This document shows, piece after piece, positions 24,509 through 35,794 of a stretch of 64,000 bases of DNA. How positions within the stretch are numbered: the stretch's first letter is position 1; every line of letters starts with the position of its first letter. The DNA is taken from the NCBI GenBank assembly GCA_013398295.1, contig VZSF01007302.1, positions 432,543-496,542 of the forward strand, given 5' to 3'. The notes beneath the pieces were generated by a model. It saw only the letters and a list, made by a program, of their open reading frames with translations, was not told the origin of the DNA and ran no database searches. The position numbers were made by a program, and so were the translations under genes. The DNA comes from Chionis minor. Taxonomy: Eukaryota; Chordata; Aves; Charadriiformes; Chionididae.

Positions 24509-24987
24509 AATCATAGAATCATAGAATGGTTTTGGTTGGAAGGGACCTTAAAGATCATCTAGTTCCAACCCCCCTGCCATGGGCGAGGATACCTTCTACT
24601 AGACCTGGCTGCTCAAAGCCTCATCCAACCTGGCCTTGAACACCTTCAGGGATGGGGCAGCCACTGCTTCCCTGAGCCGCCTGTTCCAGGGTCTCACCAC
24701 CCTCAGAGTGAGAAGTTTCTTCCTGAGATCTAACCTAAATCTCCTCTCTTCCAGTGTGAAGCCATCACCCCTCGTCCTATCACTACACACCCTTGTAAAA
24801 AGTTCCTCTCCAGCTTTCTTGTAGGCCCCTTCCAGACACTGGAAGGCTGCTCTAAGGTCTCCCCGGAGCCTTCTCTTCTCCAGGCTGAGCAACCCCAACA
24901 CTCTCATCCTGTCCTCACAGCAGAGGTGATGTAACCCTCTGATCATCTTCGTGGCCCTCCTCTGGACCCACTCCAACAGCTCCATGT
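24503..24987 (-). mobile_element. CR1 LINE, best-preserved short copy
   Basis: The plus strand begins with three consecutive complementary octamers (TCATAGAATCATAGAATCAT) and a clean antisense 3' UTR. On the minus strand one frame stays open for 128 codons, 24985 down to 24599. It covers MELLEWVQRRATKMIRGLHH at the 5' side, [29 protein letters not shown] and LTLRVVRPWNRRLREAV, ending with a stop. This is the ORF2 C-terminal tail only. The sharp tail, the lack of stops and the GC-richness mark it as probably the youngest CR1 in the window. It lies at the end of a local duplication. Confidence 0.97.
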
Positions 24988-26116
24988 CATGAAAGACTAG
25001 AAATAAACTCTTCCACTACTTTTTGAAAGTTAAAGTAATTCCAGTTTAAACATATCCATATTCTTAATTTGTTTGTGGGAAGTTACTTGAAAATGAGATT
25101 TACACAAAGGAATTTCCTTAAAGAATGCTGATCAAAATTCGGCAGCAAATATCTAGGTCTTTGACTAAGAAACTCCTTGTGTACCCCAGCTACTGACAAC
25201 TACATTCTAGAAGACTGCCATGTATGCATAAATGGTTTCTCCCCTCCCCGCCCTTCCACCCCCCACCCCCCCATTATTTCAGTATTTTATGAGGAACTAT
25301 GCCAGCTCTTAAAAAGGTGCTGTTGGTTTTTCAGAATTCCTCGGAGCATCATCAGATGACCTTGCTATAGTTATTCCCATGTTCATCACACTTGGCTCAA
25401 ATAGAGCTGTGCAATCTACATCTGCGTTATAAATTATTCAGTGCATCTTTATTGTTTCATAAGGTTAATGTGAGAACATCAGTTGATATAGATTAGCTGA
25501 ACTCAGTTTGTTCAGAAGCTGTATTAAAAACAATACTTCAATGGTAAACCACCACAAGACTTTTACAACATACTCTTTACACTCCATCAGTAGCACAGGC
25601 AACAAATGCAAAACTTCTCTGTAATTAATGGTACGGGGAATATTTGGATATGTAAAATTTAATTACCTCCCCTGAATTTAGCCAGAAAATCAGGTTAATT
25701 ACCCTATTTTAAGATACCTCGGAGACTAAAAATGCAAATCATGGCTAAATAACACAGAGTGGTAAGAGGAAAAAAAGTGTTGTGGAAAGTACAATTGTGT
25801 TTAATGGCCAGGTCCTGGATTCACATCCTTTGTGAAGATCATTGCATTCCAGCACTACTGTAAACTTTCACTTCCCGCTGGGGAAAGAGGGTTTTTTTAA
25901 TTAATATTTGATACTGATATTATAACAGCTGTTCACCTCAGCTAAACACCACAAGTGAATTTGGAAGCTAAGTTTTCGTCCTCCAGCTCAAACCAAATAC
26001 ATTAACTGGTAAGCTATAGACCTTAGAAAGAAAATAAGTGAAAAGACTCTCTTCAGCCGCACTGTCAGCCCTGGGCTGACAAATGAGGAATAAATGCACA
26101 AGAGAAGGGAGCATTT
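24988..26116. other. No gene; possible conserved non-coding sequence near 25630-25760
   Basis: No coding region or repeat family recognised. The stretch has an octamer (ATGCAAAT) at about 25732 and two TTAATTACC motifs within 60 bases upstream, a combination often seen in developmental enhancers. That is only suggestive. Confidence 0.4.
25241..25272 (-). other. G-quadruplex-capable tract (G-rich on minus strand)
   Basis: The plus strand reads CCCCTCCCCGCCC, a short linker, then CCCCCC-A-CCCCCCC. On the minus strand this gives more than four G-runs of at least three with loops of one to five bases, which satisfies the usual G4 pattern. Confidence 0.7.
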
Positions 26117-26242
26117 TAAAAGATGGGTAGATGTGGTGCTGAGCGACATGGTTTAGTGATGGTTTTTGCAGTGTTACGTTGATAGTTGGACTCGATGATC
26201 CTAAAGGTCCCTTCCAACCTAGACAATTCTATGATTCTATGA
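26117..26242 (+). mobile_element. CR1 LINE, 126-bp 3' tail
   Basis: A plus-strand copy consisting only of the end of ORF2 and the 3' UTR. It starts at AAAAGATGGGTAGATGTGGT, passes through GGTTTAGTGATGG and GGACTCGATGATCCTAAAGG, and ends in two octamers (ATTCTATGATTCTATGA). The UTR type is the same as in the copies at 6951 and 35222. It is extremely truncated and has no coding capacity. Confidence 0.96.
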
Positions 26243-26608
26243 GTTTTTTGCATCTCTAAAAAAATGTTCTGGTAGGTGAAAAAATAGTTTTTTTCTCCAG
26301 CCCTCTCTCAAAAATGCAACATTTGTTTAAGGACAAGCCAAACAATTTCTCCTCCATGTAATTTATTTCTTCTTCCGTCAATGACTCATTTATTGACACA
26401 AGTTTCACCTTGGTTCTGGTCAAATTCTACTCCACACAAACCAAGAAAACTCAAAACCTTAATGGGAAGAGTTAAGTATTGCAAGATCCACTGACATCTA
26501 CCCAGTCTGCTTCAGTGCAACTTGAGATGGATGAATTCTGCTTCCTACATCACTGGCATTTCTGCTTGTTGTAGGAAATAGATGATCAGGACATTCAGAG
26601 TATCTCTC

Positions 26609-26660
<52 letters not shown>
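26609..26660. repeat. (TA)n(TG)n(TA)n compound microsatellite
   Basis: About nine TA units are followed by roughly 15 TG units and a short TATATA. The alternating purine-pyrimidine TG part can adopt Z-DNA and the TA part can extrude a cruciform. It is likely length-polymorphic. Confidence 0.97.
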
Positions 26661-26661
<1 letters not shown>

Positions 26662-26941
26662 AAATAAATAAACAATCTGCAAGATTTTTTTTTCAAATAA
26701 AGGGCTGTGCCTAGAAAGAAAACATTACTTCCTGTTAAAATATTTCTTGTGCTACTAAAATAAACAGTATTATACCTAACAAAATATTTAGTTCAACCTT
26801 AAAAAAAAAGACATACTATTCAGTCTCCCTACTTTCAGAAAGTGTTCTCATTCTGTATTGTACTCCATCTTCCCATTGTCCTTTCTTCATATTTTCAAGA
26901 AAAAAGTGAGTCAGAAATGGAATTAATACTTTCTGTGATGG

Positions 26942-26960
26942 TTTTTTTTTTTTTTTTTTC
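26942..26960. repeat. T homopolymer, about 19 bases
   Basis: A long T-run bounded by GG and CTC. No adjacent retroposed sequence was recognised, so it is read as simple sequence rather than as the tail of a minus-strand retrocopy. Confidence 0.9.
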
Positions 26961-27215
26961 TCATTTCTTGGAATAAATGCTTATCAAAACCTTGTGAAGC
27001 AGACCAGGTCTGAAAAACTATAGACTGGTTTTATTTTAGACAGTCTTACACACTTTCACATAATAATTTGCTTTCTAGTAGTCTGTGATAAAATTCCTGT
27101 ACTGGGTATCAGTGTGCAGGCAGGGGAACAAGGGCCAAATTCTGCAGGCTATTAGACATATGGGCATGTTTAAGCAGATTTCCTCTGGCCATGGACCAGG
27201 ATCTATATAGTTAGT

Positions 27216-27290
27216 TTGCCTTTCCCTTTCTTTTTGCCTTCCCCTTACCTTTTCTTGCCTTGCCTTCCTTTCACTTTTCTATACAGCTCT
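27216..27290 (+). repeat. Pyrimidine-rich tract with CCTT/TTGCC units
   Basis: About 75 bases are dominated by C and T, with repeated CCTT, CTTTTC and TTGCCTT units. It is low-complexity sequence. On the plus strand it produces a short open frame rich in F, P, S and L that should not be taken for a gene. Confidence 0.75.
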
Positions 27291-27487
27291 TTTACATTAC
27301 CTTTTAGCTTGTATCCTGCTTCAGAAGCATCTCAGGGAACAGCATCTTGTAAGAGGGAAGGTACATTTATACTCATAGCCTGTGGTCTAGGCCAGCTCCA
27401 ACAGTAAACTTCAGAAATAATGGCAGAATATTCAATGTCTATGATAGAAATTAGGACCAGATGTGATTGTCTACTCAACAAGAACAA

Positions 27488-27630
27488 TAGTGGTGGAGTT
27501 TCCCACTCTGAAGATGTCCAAAATGTGCTTGGACACCATCCTGTGCAACCTGCTCTAGGTCACCCTACTCTGGCAGGGGGGTTGGATCTCCAGAGGTCAC
27601 TTCCAACTCTAGTGATTCTGTGATTCTGTC
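27488..27630 (+). mobile_element. CR1 LINE, 143-bp 3' tail
   Basis: A plus-strand 3' end running from AGTGGTGGAGTTTCCCACTC through GTGCTTGGACACCATCCTGT and GGGGGGTTGGATCTCCAGAG to a degenerate tail (TGATTCTGTGATTCTGTC). Its UTR type matches the copies at 7681, 16421 and 46670. It is too short to code for anything. Confidence 0.94.
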
Positions 27631-30600
27631 ATTTATCAAGGCAGACACGAGCTCATGCTACTGAGCACGTCATTGACCAGATCCAGGCTGGTTTTGGTCT
27701 TGTGGAAGATGTAGCTGTGAAGTTCCCCTAATACTTGAGCATATGTGCAGCAGTCTTCCTCTATGGTTGTCCATGCACCACCATTGGCTGAATGGTGTAC
27801 ACGTGACAAGATTTAAGTGGGCCCTCTAAAGGTTGTAGATAGTGTTTCTGAAAACATAAAAATACTCGACTCCTGGATTTTAGTCTTCCTGCAGTAATTG
27901 AAGGTGTGCTGCCTTCAGTGTGTGCCCTGCCCAAGAGCAAACTGCTGAACGGCAACGCTGCAGATGAACACGGTCAGAGCAGCATGCAGTCTCACTAGGA
28001 TGCCCCAGACAGCTAAAGCTAAAAGACAAGAAGTAGGTCTAAAAGCAGTAAGCAAAAAAATTGAGAAAACAATTTTTCCTGCCTATTGGCCAACAAGCAG
28101 AGATAAAAGCAGTACACAAAGCCAAGTAACGTTTCTTACCAATTTTTTACCAATGCACACTCTATTCATAGAACTTGGTGAATATCCCTGCAGCCTGGAA
28201 TGTACCTTTTCTACAGAAAAGAAAGAAAAAATTGTCATTCTGGAGTTATGGAGAGAGAAATTCACAAAGGCTTTTTTTTTACCTGTCCCAGCTCTTGAGT
28301 TTTAGGTATAATGCAAATCCCACAGCTTCATCAGCTTCCTGTAAAACATTTAGATACTTGAGTACAAAAGTTAAATTAACAGCCAATTCTATTGCCCAGT
28401 GATTAGGAAAGTTAACCAGGAAGGGAGACTCCCATTATCTGCCTTCCACATTTTTAAGTAATAAGCTGCTAAGAGCTCCACTAATCCAGATTACTTAAAG
28501 GCTAAGGAAAGTTCTTCCATGCAGAAAAGAGTGGTGTCATAATGACTAATAAGCCCACATGTAAGAAAGTAGTATTTCACTGCTCAGTTGTCTTTATAGC
28601 CAGGTATATACCTATAAGCAGGCATTTTTAAACTGCCGCAAATCCTGAGTAACAGCAGAGAAGATAATTAAGGAAGCGATCTATGAGCGTGGAATTCTAA
28701 GGAGGTGCCCACTATTTACAACGTCCTATGCATACTGCTCCAAATGAAAGAAAAAAAAAGCAATTTTGAAGTTACCGGTACATTTTATTTATTTTTCTTG
28801 CTTACTTTTTCCCGATGAGGTTTTATTCATTAATGAAAAAGGGTAAGGGATCTCTGAAATGACCAGAGAAGAACTGAAATATCTTGGAAAACAGAGCTGA
28901 TCTGTGTATGGTGAAAATAGGAAACCATGTGATTATGAGAGACCATTCTTATTGCTTTGCAGAAGAAACCCAGTTAGAAGACTCTAAGTGTCACCAGCCA
29001 TGGATTTGGAAATTGTTACACTGAGTATTATGATGACAAAAAGTAGTCCACTTTTCAGAAGAGAATGCCTTGACTATGCTTAAATTAACTGATTTTATCA
29101 TATCTACATACAGCTAAATGCAAGGTTAAAGAGTTGTTTCTCTTTTCTGAAACAGAATTTTTGACAAATGCAAAAGAAAAATTATTGTTTGTGTTGAGTC
29201 TTCTTTCTGTTTTTTTCACTAAAGATCATTAGCTGTTTGGCACAAGTGCAGACGTATGAATATATCTCACAGTAATGTATTCTACAAACCTGATTATACA
29301 TTTCAGAAGAGAAAGTTTTTCTTTTAACTGTACTAACTCTTGTTAGCATCTTTAGTGAAGAAGCGAAGATGGAGTTAAAAATTTTAATAAATAACTCAAG
29401 GGAGAGCTATAAATTATCAGGAAAATGGAAATTCACAAACAGCAAACCTTCTATATAACAGATACATAAACAGGCAATACGGAATAAAATAGAAGGATGA
29501 TGGTTGATTTTATCAATTCAAAAAAGACATCCCACCAAACAGAAGAAATCAGAAATATACGATGGGAAGACAAGCCATTTATCACAGTGGAGAAAAGATG
29601 ACCTTTGGAGTTTGGCAAGGTGGCCAATTGTCAGAATAGATCACTGAGATTAAAGACAGAGTCATATTCAAGGGCCATAAAACATGGAAAATATTTACAG
29701 ACAGCTTGTAAACATCTGCTAAAGGTGCACATCTGCTAAACATGTTGCAAGTAGGCAGTTACGAAACAAGAGCAGAGGCTACCAAAATGATGAAATTCTT
29801 CTTAATGAACTTTGTATAATTCAGATGTACTGTATTACTCTAACCAAAGCATTAGCTAGAAGATTTATTGATTGCTTCTTTTTTAAAACCTCATATGTAC
29901 CTTATTGCACACCTCCACTTGTTATGTCCCTTGGCCTCAGTTCAGGATCAGGATGCATTACATTATGCCTTCTTTGACCCAAGTACCACAATTTCCAGAA
30001 GACGTCAGGGTTCAAATACTCTCCCTGTTATAAAGTTGCACACCAAGAATATGCTGATGAACAGTTATTTAGGAGTCTCTTTTCCCCTTCAGCCAGCAGC
30101 CCATATTAATAGCTACCAAACCAGCCCTTAAAACTCAGTATAAAGAATTACCTGACAGTCTTTTGCTACCCTGGTCATGCACTGGGGTGCTGCATACTGC
30201 CACAGTGCAGTTGTACCAGTCTTATGTCATTATCATCTTGAGAGTGAAATGCTCATGTCTCTCCAGGAACTCTGAAGCCATTCTTAAGACAACAGTCTTT
30301 TAGATAAGAGAAAAATGAGATTATTTCAATTCTGAATACAAAGCTTCCAGAAACAGTTTAGAGGCAGAGGAGCATAAATAAAAGATTATTAAAACTTATA
30401 AAAAACTGCATAAATAAAAATTCATAAACTAAGCAATGGGCTTTTTTTCATCCCGGGGGATCAGGCTCTTTTTTCATCCAGAGAAGAAAAAGGCTGTCAG
30501 AAAGTTTATTCAACTCTCCTAATTGATGTCTAGTCTTCAAGCAATACCCTCATCCTAGCTACTGCCTCCATTGAATAAATCATGATCTGAGGGCATGGCT

Positions 30601-33600
30601 GTCTTCATATATCCATTTATACAAATGTCCAATATCCTCAGCATTCTTGGTCATATTGCAAACCTCCAGCAAACATCTTAGATTTATTCTGCTTATAATT
30701 CTGTAAATGTCTCTGAGACGATTACAGACTGCTAGACCATATCTGTAGCAGTAAATCAAACAGCTGGGGCAGTGACCAGGGCACTACCTTGCAATCATCT
30801 ATATGTTAAGTGTAACCCTTGTCCCTGGCATATTTTTGGCCTGAACCAGCATATATAGTCCCAAACAATTCCCAGGCATGATCCAGAAGTTAGCACAAGC
30901 AAGGGAGCATTCCCAGTAAGCAGTTTAGGTACTTGACCCCATTTTGAAAGGTGAGAGACTTTCACGGTAGAAACAGAAGCTGTGCCATGCCAGTTAGAGC
31001 CAGAGCAAGCAAATGGTCTCCGGCCTACTTCAATTATTAATACAGTTTTAGCCTTACTGTGGAGCCTTAGAAATGCTGATGTCTTATCAGTGGTCTGGAT
31101 GGAGCCATCAAACAGGGAGACAGTAAACAAAGGTTGCTACTGCCAAGCATAGCAGTTGGCAGAGTTCTAACTTCAGCTGTGGAAATCATGTACTAACGTG
31201 ATCACTGTGTCCCTTGTAGGCTGATGGGGATCAGTTTATGTTTGGAAAACTATGTACAATAAAAGGTATACTAAAAAGCATGCCTCATATGAACATATGA
31301 AGAAGATTTATAGAGAAGACCTGTTTTTGGATACTTAAAGACAGCAGATGTGATTGCAGCCAGACAATTTTTGAGAATTACAGCATTTTTGGGATGAATT
31401 ACCATCTCTGTCAAGCTGTCAGAAGTCACAGGATGCCCTGGTGCTCTTCTGCAGACAATAGGAGCACCTTTCAGGCACCACTTGCAAAAATGGACTATTA
31501 AATTCAACTTCTAGAGACTAACGGTGACAGTTCTGAAGGGCTGATGCATCAGTCACCATTATAACTGTCACAGTGAGAAAGAAGGACCAGAATTGCTAAT
31601 GAAAATAAATGTCCACAGTTTGTTATGTATCACATCTAAAAATAGGAGCCTTTTCAACAGTACAATACCTCCAGTGCAATCTGGTGATTCATTGGCGTGG
31701 TCAAAAGTGAAGTGTTTATTTATTCCTAGATGGTGATTTACTGAAGTTCTCATTATTGTCCTAATTCTGTTACCACTGAAGTCACCAATGTCATCACTAA
31801 CTTCCCACTCACAAAAGACCAGAAGGCTTTTTAGATCGTCTAGTTTTATTTCCTGCAGAACATAGTCCAGGGATTTCTCTAACTGGTTTTCCAACAGATT
31901 TTCCTTCAAAAATTCATGAAGATCATTCTGTACCTGGGTACCCCAACAGGGCTATTATTTATGGTTAATTTTTAACATTTTGTTTTTAAACAGTTAGACA
32001 ACAGAAACCTCTTGGAATTCAGATGACAATAATTTTTTCTATTATGTCTCCCTGAGGGTGGGATTCAGTTTTATCTAAATTAAGGTGTCAACCTGTTGTC
32101 ATCTATGTGAATAAATTCTCAGTGCAGCCAACAAACATCAGAGGCTTAGCACAGCTGCTTGGGTAAAGCCAAGTCTGCTGGCTGATCACACCATAAGCTT
32201 TACCGATGGCATTGGCTAGATCTCCACTGCCTGTAGCAAGAGTTTAAACACCTGAATTGTACCTAGACACTGATTTAAGATGCACATATTAAACATTCTT
32301 AAACTGGAGCTGAATACCACCCTAGGGCTTGCTTCAGTGGCCCAACAACAGCCTCCTGATTCCCCTTGTCACAGATGATATCTGTGCTAGGAAGTGGTAG
32401 GACGGGTCCGCAGGAGACCCATCAGCTTCTGGAGAAGCTGCCAAAGGCAATGCAGAAAAAGTATGCTGCCTAAAATGTCACTAGATGCCTCCTCTAAGCA
32501 GCTCAGTCCTGCCCTAAATACATGTTACATCCAACCTGTCTCTTTGCCACCTAGTCCAGACGGTGAAATATTTACTACCCTACCTTTTCACCTAAGGAGC
32601 TGGCAAAAGGTTCTTGGTTAGACAATTTTGCTAAGATATGGGTTGGTTTTTTTCTCTTCTCTGTAAATGGCTGTGTCAGCAGAAAGCTGATGCTACCCCC
32701 ATGCAGTCAAGGCAGTGGGGGTTGGAGATGGACCTGTTTCTGCACATAGGTTTGGTCCAGCCAGGAGCTGTTACTGTGAATATGGTCCACAGGGATGGCT
32801 TTTAGGCTGAGATATAGTCCTGCACCCACCTGTACTACCAAGCTTATAGGTATTCATGTATTTCTTTGCTGTGTCCTGTGCATCATGACACACAAAGCAC
32901 CCGAGCAAATGGAAGACACTAACTCCAGAACTGGAAAATATAAATGGAATTATAAAACTACAATAAAATATAACAAGCACAAGTTAATATTAGTTCGGTG
33001 CTTATTGTGCTTATTCTACATTTAGACCCTTGCTGCTCTCTGGATGCTGTGTTGTTTCCTGGGGATATGGCACTTTGTACTCTCTGCATCGGAGATATAA
33101 ACGCTTGGTGATGGAAACATACCTGAGTGTCCAAACAACCTGTATCTTAGAGGTAGTTCCTTGCAAGTAGCTCAGTTATGTCTCTGTGCATACAACCAAT
33201 AAAATTAGCCCTGCTTTTGAGCCTTTTTCATTTTAAGGGTTTTTTTGTTAATTATTTTTATATTAAACGTACATTATAAACAAATTTTCCTTTTCAATCA
33301 CCAGAAAATCTAATATTTAATATTTACATACAATTATAAATTATTTTAGAACTATTTTGTGCTCAGTGCAAATTTGTTTTATACATCCCACCAAGGCATA
33401 GTTCAATATTTGACTGGTAAATACCACTGAAGTCTACATTAAAAAATAAATAAATCGTGAAACTTTCCTCAGAGAATGTACAGCACGAAATGCTGTTTGC
33501 TCTAGTGCAAAAACATTAGAGATTGCATATTCAATCAATTCTTGGATATAAACCATCCCTCTTCATTTCTATCTTTCTCATTCTAGGTCTCCAGCGTTTA

Positions 33601-34211
33601 ATTTTTTAACATTATTTGAAGAGCTTAAGGGCGTAATAAACCTTTTACAACATTATATCCTCTCAAATCCTGAGAATGGAATTTGTGACAACACATTCAG
33701 CCTACAAATAGTCCATACACTACAAATGAAAACAACAGGTACAACAGGCAAAGAGAATATGAGATGAAGGAAAAAAGAAAAATAACAAAAGAAGGACTTT
33801 TTCCTTCACTTTCTGCTCACCAATTCTCAATATTTAAACCTTCCCCCTCCACAACAAGAGATTTCTATCTTGGGAGCAGTAAGGAGTACTATCATTTACT
33901 ATATGAAACAATAACAACAGGCATAATAAATATACAACAGCTATTTGTTTTCTTCTAATTTCTTTAAGTGAAATAATTGAATTTATTAATACATTTTCAT
34001 TCTTGCTGAACTTCTTAAGAATGTTTTTTCCCACCATTGTTCAAAGATTGCAAGTGGAAACTGGGTTGCAGAAGAGGCCATTGGAGATCATCCAAGGCCC
34101 AGAAATATTATATTAATTTACCTATTGCTTGTCAGATGTCCTCCAACTTCATGTCTGCATTACACTATAATTCAGCTTTGATGAGACTTTTGAGAAATTT
34201 GCTTGACCTAT

Positions 34212-34370
34212 GAATAAGAAATTCAACTTTTGCTTATACTTAACATTTTTATTTTTTCTCTGTACTTGAAGCTTAACATTAACTAAAAGTCACATGGCCC
34301 TGGTACACTGTAATAAATTGGGATTTTGTCATTTGAGGTTATTATTTAGATCATGTGTTTAGTACAGCTG
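34212..34370 (+). repeat. Copy 1 of a roughly 150-bp proximal direct duplication
   Basis: The text AATAAGAAATTCAACTTTTG, then TTAACATTAACTAAAAGTCA, then GTAATAAATTGGGATTTTGT recurs in the same order about 440 bases downstream. Copy 1 carries an extra run of roughly 20 bases rich in T (TACTTAACATTTTTATTTTT) that copy 2 lacks. Confidence 0.9.
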
Positions 34371-34662
34371 TTACACAATTAAGGAGTTTAGCGTCAGGGT
34401 TTGATCAAAATCTGGTTTTGTTTCTGAAAATTCACCCACTCTAATCACTTCTCAGAAGCACTTACGTGGTGAAATAATGTATATGTACACACCTAGAATA
34501 ATCTTAAATGTAAAAACTGTTTGCATAGTGGTTTGGACATGGAGGTTTTATGTGCTGCCAGGAACAGAAGTGACACTGCCAAATGACAATTCAAACCTTC
34601 TCGTGTTTGGAATAGGGATGTGCACATGCCATGCAGGCATTCAGTGAACACATTCAGAGAAA

Positions 34663-34800
34663 AATAAGAAATTCAGCTTTTGCTTACTTCTCTGTACGTG
34701 AAGATGAGCATTAACTAAAAACCATATGGCCCCTGTATATTGTAATAAATTGGGATTTTGTCATTTGGGGTTATTTTTTAGGTTACATATTTAGTACAGT
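34663..34800 (+). repeat. Copy 2 of the roughly 150-bp proximal duplication
   Basis: It matches 34212-34370 in order and orientation: AATAAGAAATTCAGCTTTTG, CATTAACTAAAAACCATATG, GTAATAAATTGGGATTTTGT and TTAGTACAGT. I estimate 85 percent identity or better outside the roughly 20-base indel. The intervening 290 bases are not duplicated. Confidence 0.9.
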
Positions 34801-35221
34801 GACATTCTTGTGGCTGGCATCTAACTTCATAGGACTCACCTTCCATACGGTAGTAGTGGCAGCAAGACATCCCCATTTTATCTAACATCTAGCAAAGCAC
34901 CTAGTCAGAAGTGACTGATTTGAGTTCCATTTCATACTCAAGCTAAACAGATTCAGATCCACCTCTTCTGACACCCAGGTATCTGAAGTTATGCAGCCAG
35001 ATTAAGGGGCAAAAATGTGAATAACTTCAGAAATACATATTATTTGTCATTTTATTATTTTAATTTAGTGATGGACATCACTTTGTTGTGGCAAGCAACA
35101 CAACATTCTTATTTGGAACCGTTCAACTTGCAACACTTTTGTAAGTATAAGTGGATTAGATTTGGTAAAGTTTTTAAAATTCATATTAAATTTGCTATAA
35201 AACTGTGTTCAATTATATTGT

Positions 35222-35794
35222 TGTGGCCAGTGGGACCGGGGAAGTCATGATATCTCTGTCCTCAGGACTGATGAGGCCACACCTCAAGTACTGTGTTCAA
35301 TTTTGGGCCCCTCACTACAAGAAGGACATTGAGGGGCTGGACCATGTTCAGAGAAGGGCAACAAAACTGGTGAGGGGTCTGGAGCACAAGTCTTACGAGG
35401 AGTAGCTGAGGCAACCTGGGTTCTTCAGCCTGGAGAAAAGGAGGATGAGGGGAGACCTTCTTGGTCTCTACAACTACCTGAAAGGAGGGTGAAGAGAGGA
35501 GGGCATTGGTCTCTTCTCCCGAGTAAGAAGAGAAGAGGAAATGGCCTCAAGTTTCACCAGGGGAGGTTTAGATTGGATATTAGGAAAAATTTCTTCACTG
35601 AAAGGGTTGTCAAACATTGGAACAGGCTGCCGAATGGCAGTGGTGGAATTCCCATCCCTGGTGGTATTTAGAAGATGGGTAGATGTGGTGCTTGGGGACA
35701 TGAATTAGTGGTGGTTTTGGCAGTGTTAGGTTTACTGTAAGACTCAATGATCTTAAGGGTCTTTTCCAACCTAAATGATTCTATGTGTCTGTGA
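35222..35794 (+). mobile_element. CR1 LINE, roughly 570-bp 3' fragment
   Basis: A plus-strand copy whose start translates as [20 protein letters not shown] and [23 protein letters not shown] follows where most copies read an arginine codon (about 35403). The ORF2 C-terminus then continues in shifted frames ([20 protein letters not shown] near 35575-35640). The 3' UTR (AGATGGGTAGATGTGGTGCT) ends in a decayed octamer tail at about 35794. Several stops and frame changes make it dead. It is the longest copy here of the UTR type shared with 6951 and 26117. Confidence 0.97.

Larger units (their letters stand above)
26243..27487. other. No gene; low-complexity tracts
   Basis: The stretch contains the (TA)n(TG)n microsatellite at 26609, the T-run at 26942 and a pyrimidine-rich stretch at 27216-27290. 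No coding region or other repeat was recognised. Confidence 0.6.
27631..35221. other. No gene recognised; 7.6 kb mostly unique sequence
   Basis: No recognised repeat apart from the local duplication at 34212 and 34663. A minus-strand frame at about 31568-31950 is open for more than 110 codons with an acidic, helical look (see findings) but has no recognisable domain. The stretch at about 33220-33360 is very AT-rich. A 45-base stretch at 34062-34105 faintly resembles a CR1 3' end. Confidence 0.55.

Noticed and set aside
27216..27407. Frame rich in F, P, S and L
   Set aside because: Translation of a CCTT/TTGCC low-complexity tract.
34062..34105. Possible tiny CR1 3' end (GAGGCCATTGGAGATCATCC)
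   Set aside because: Only one phrase of about 20 bases resembles CR1. No tail or ORF2 part was found, so it was left out.
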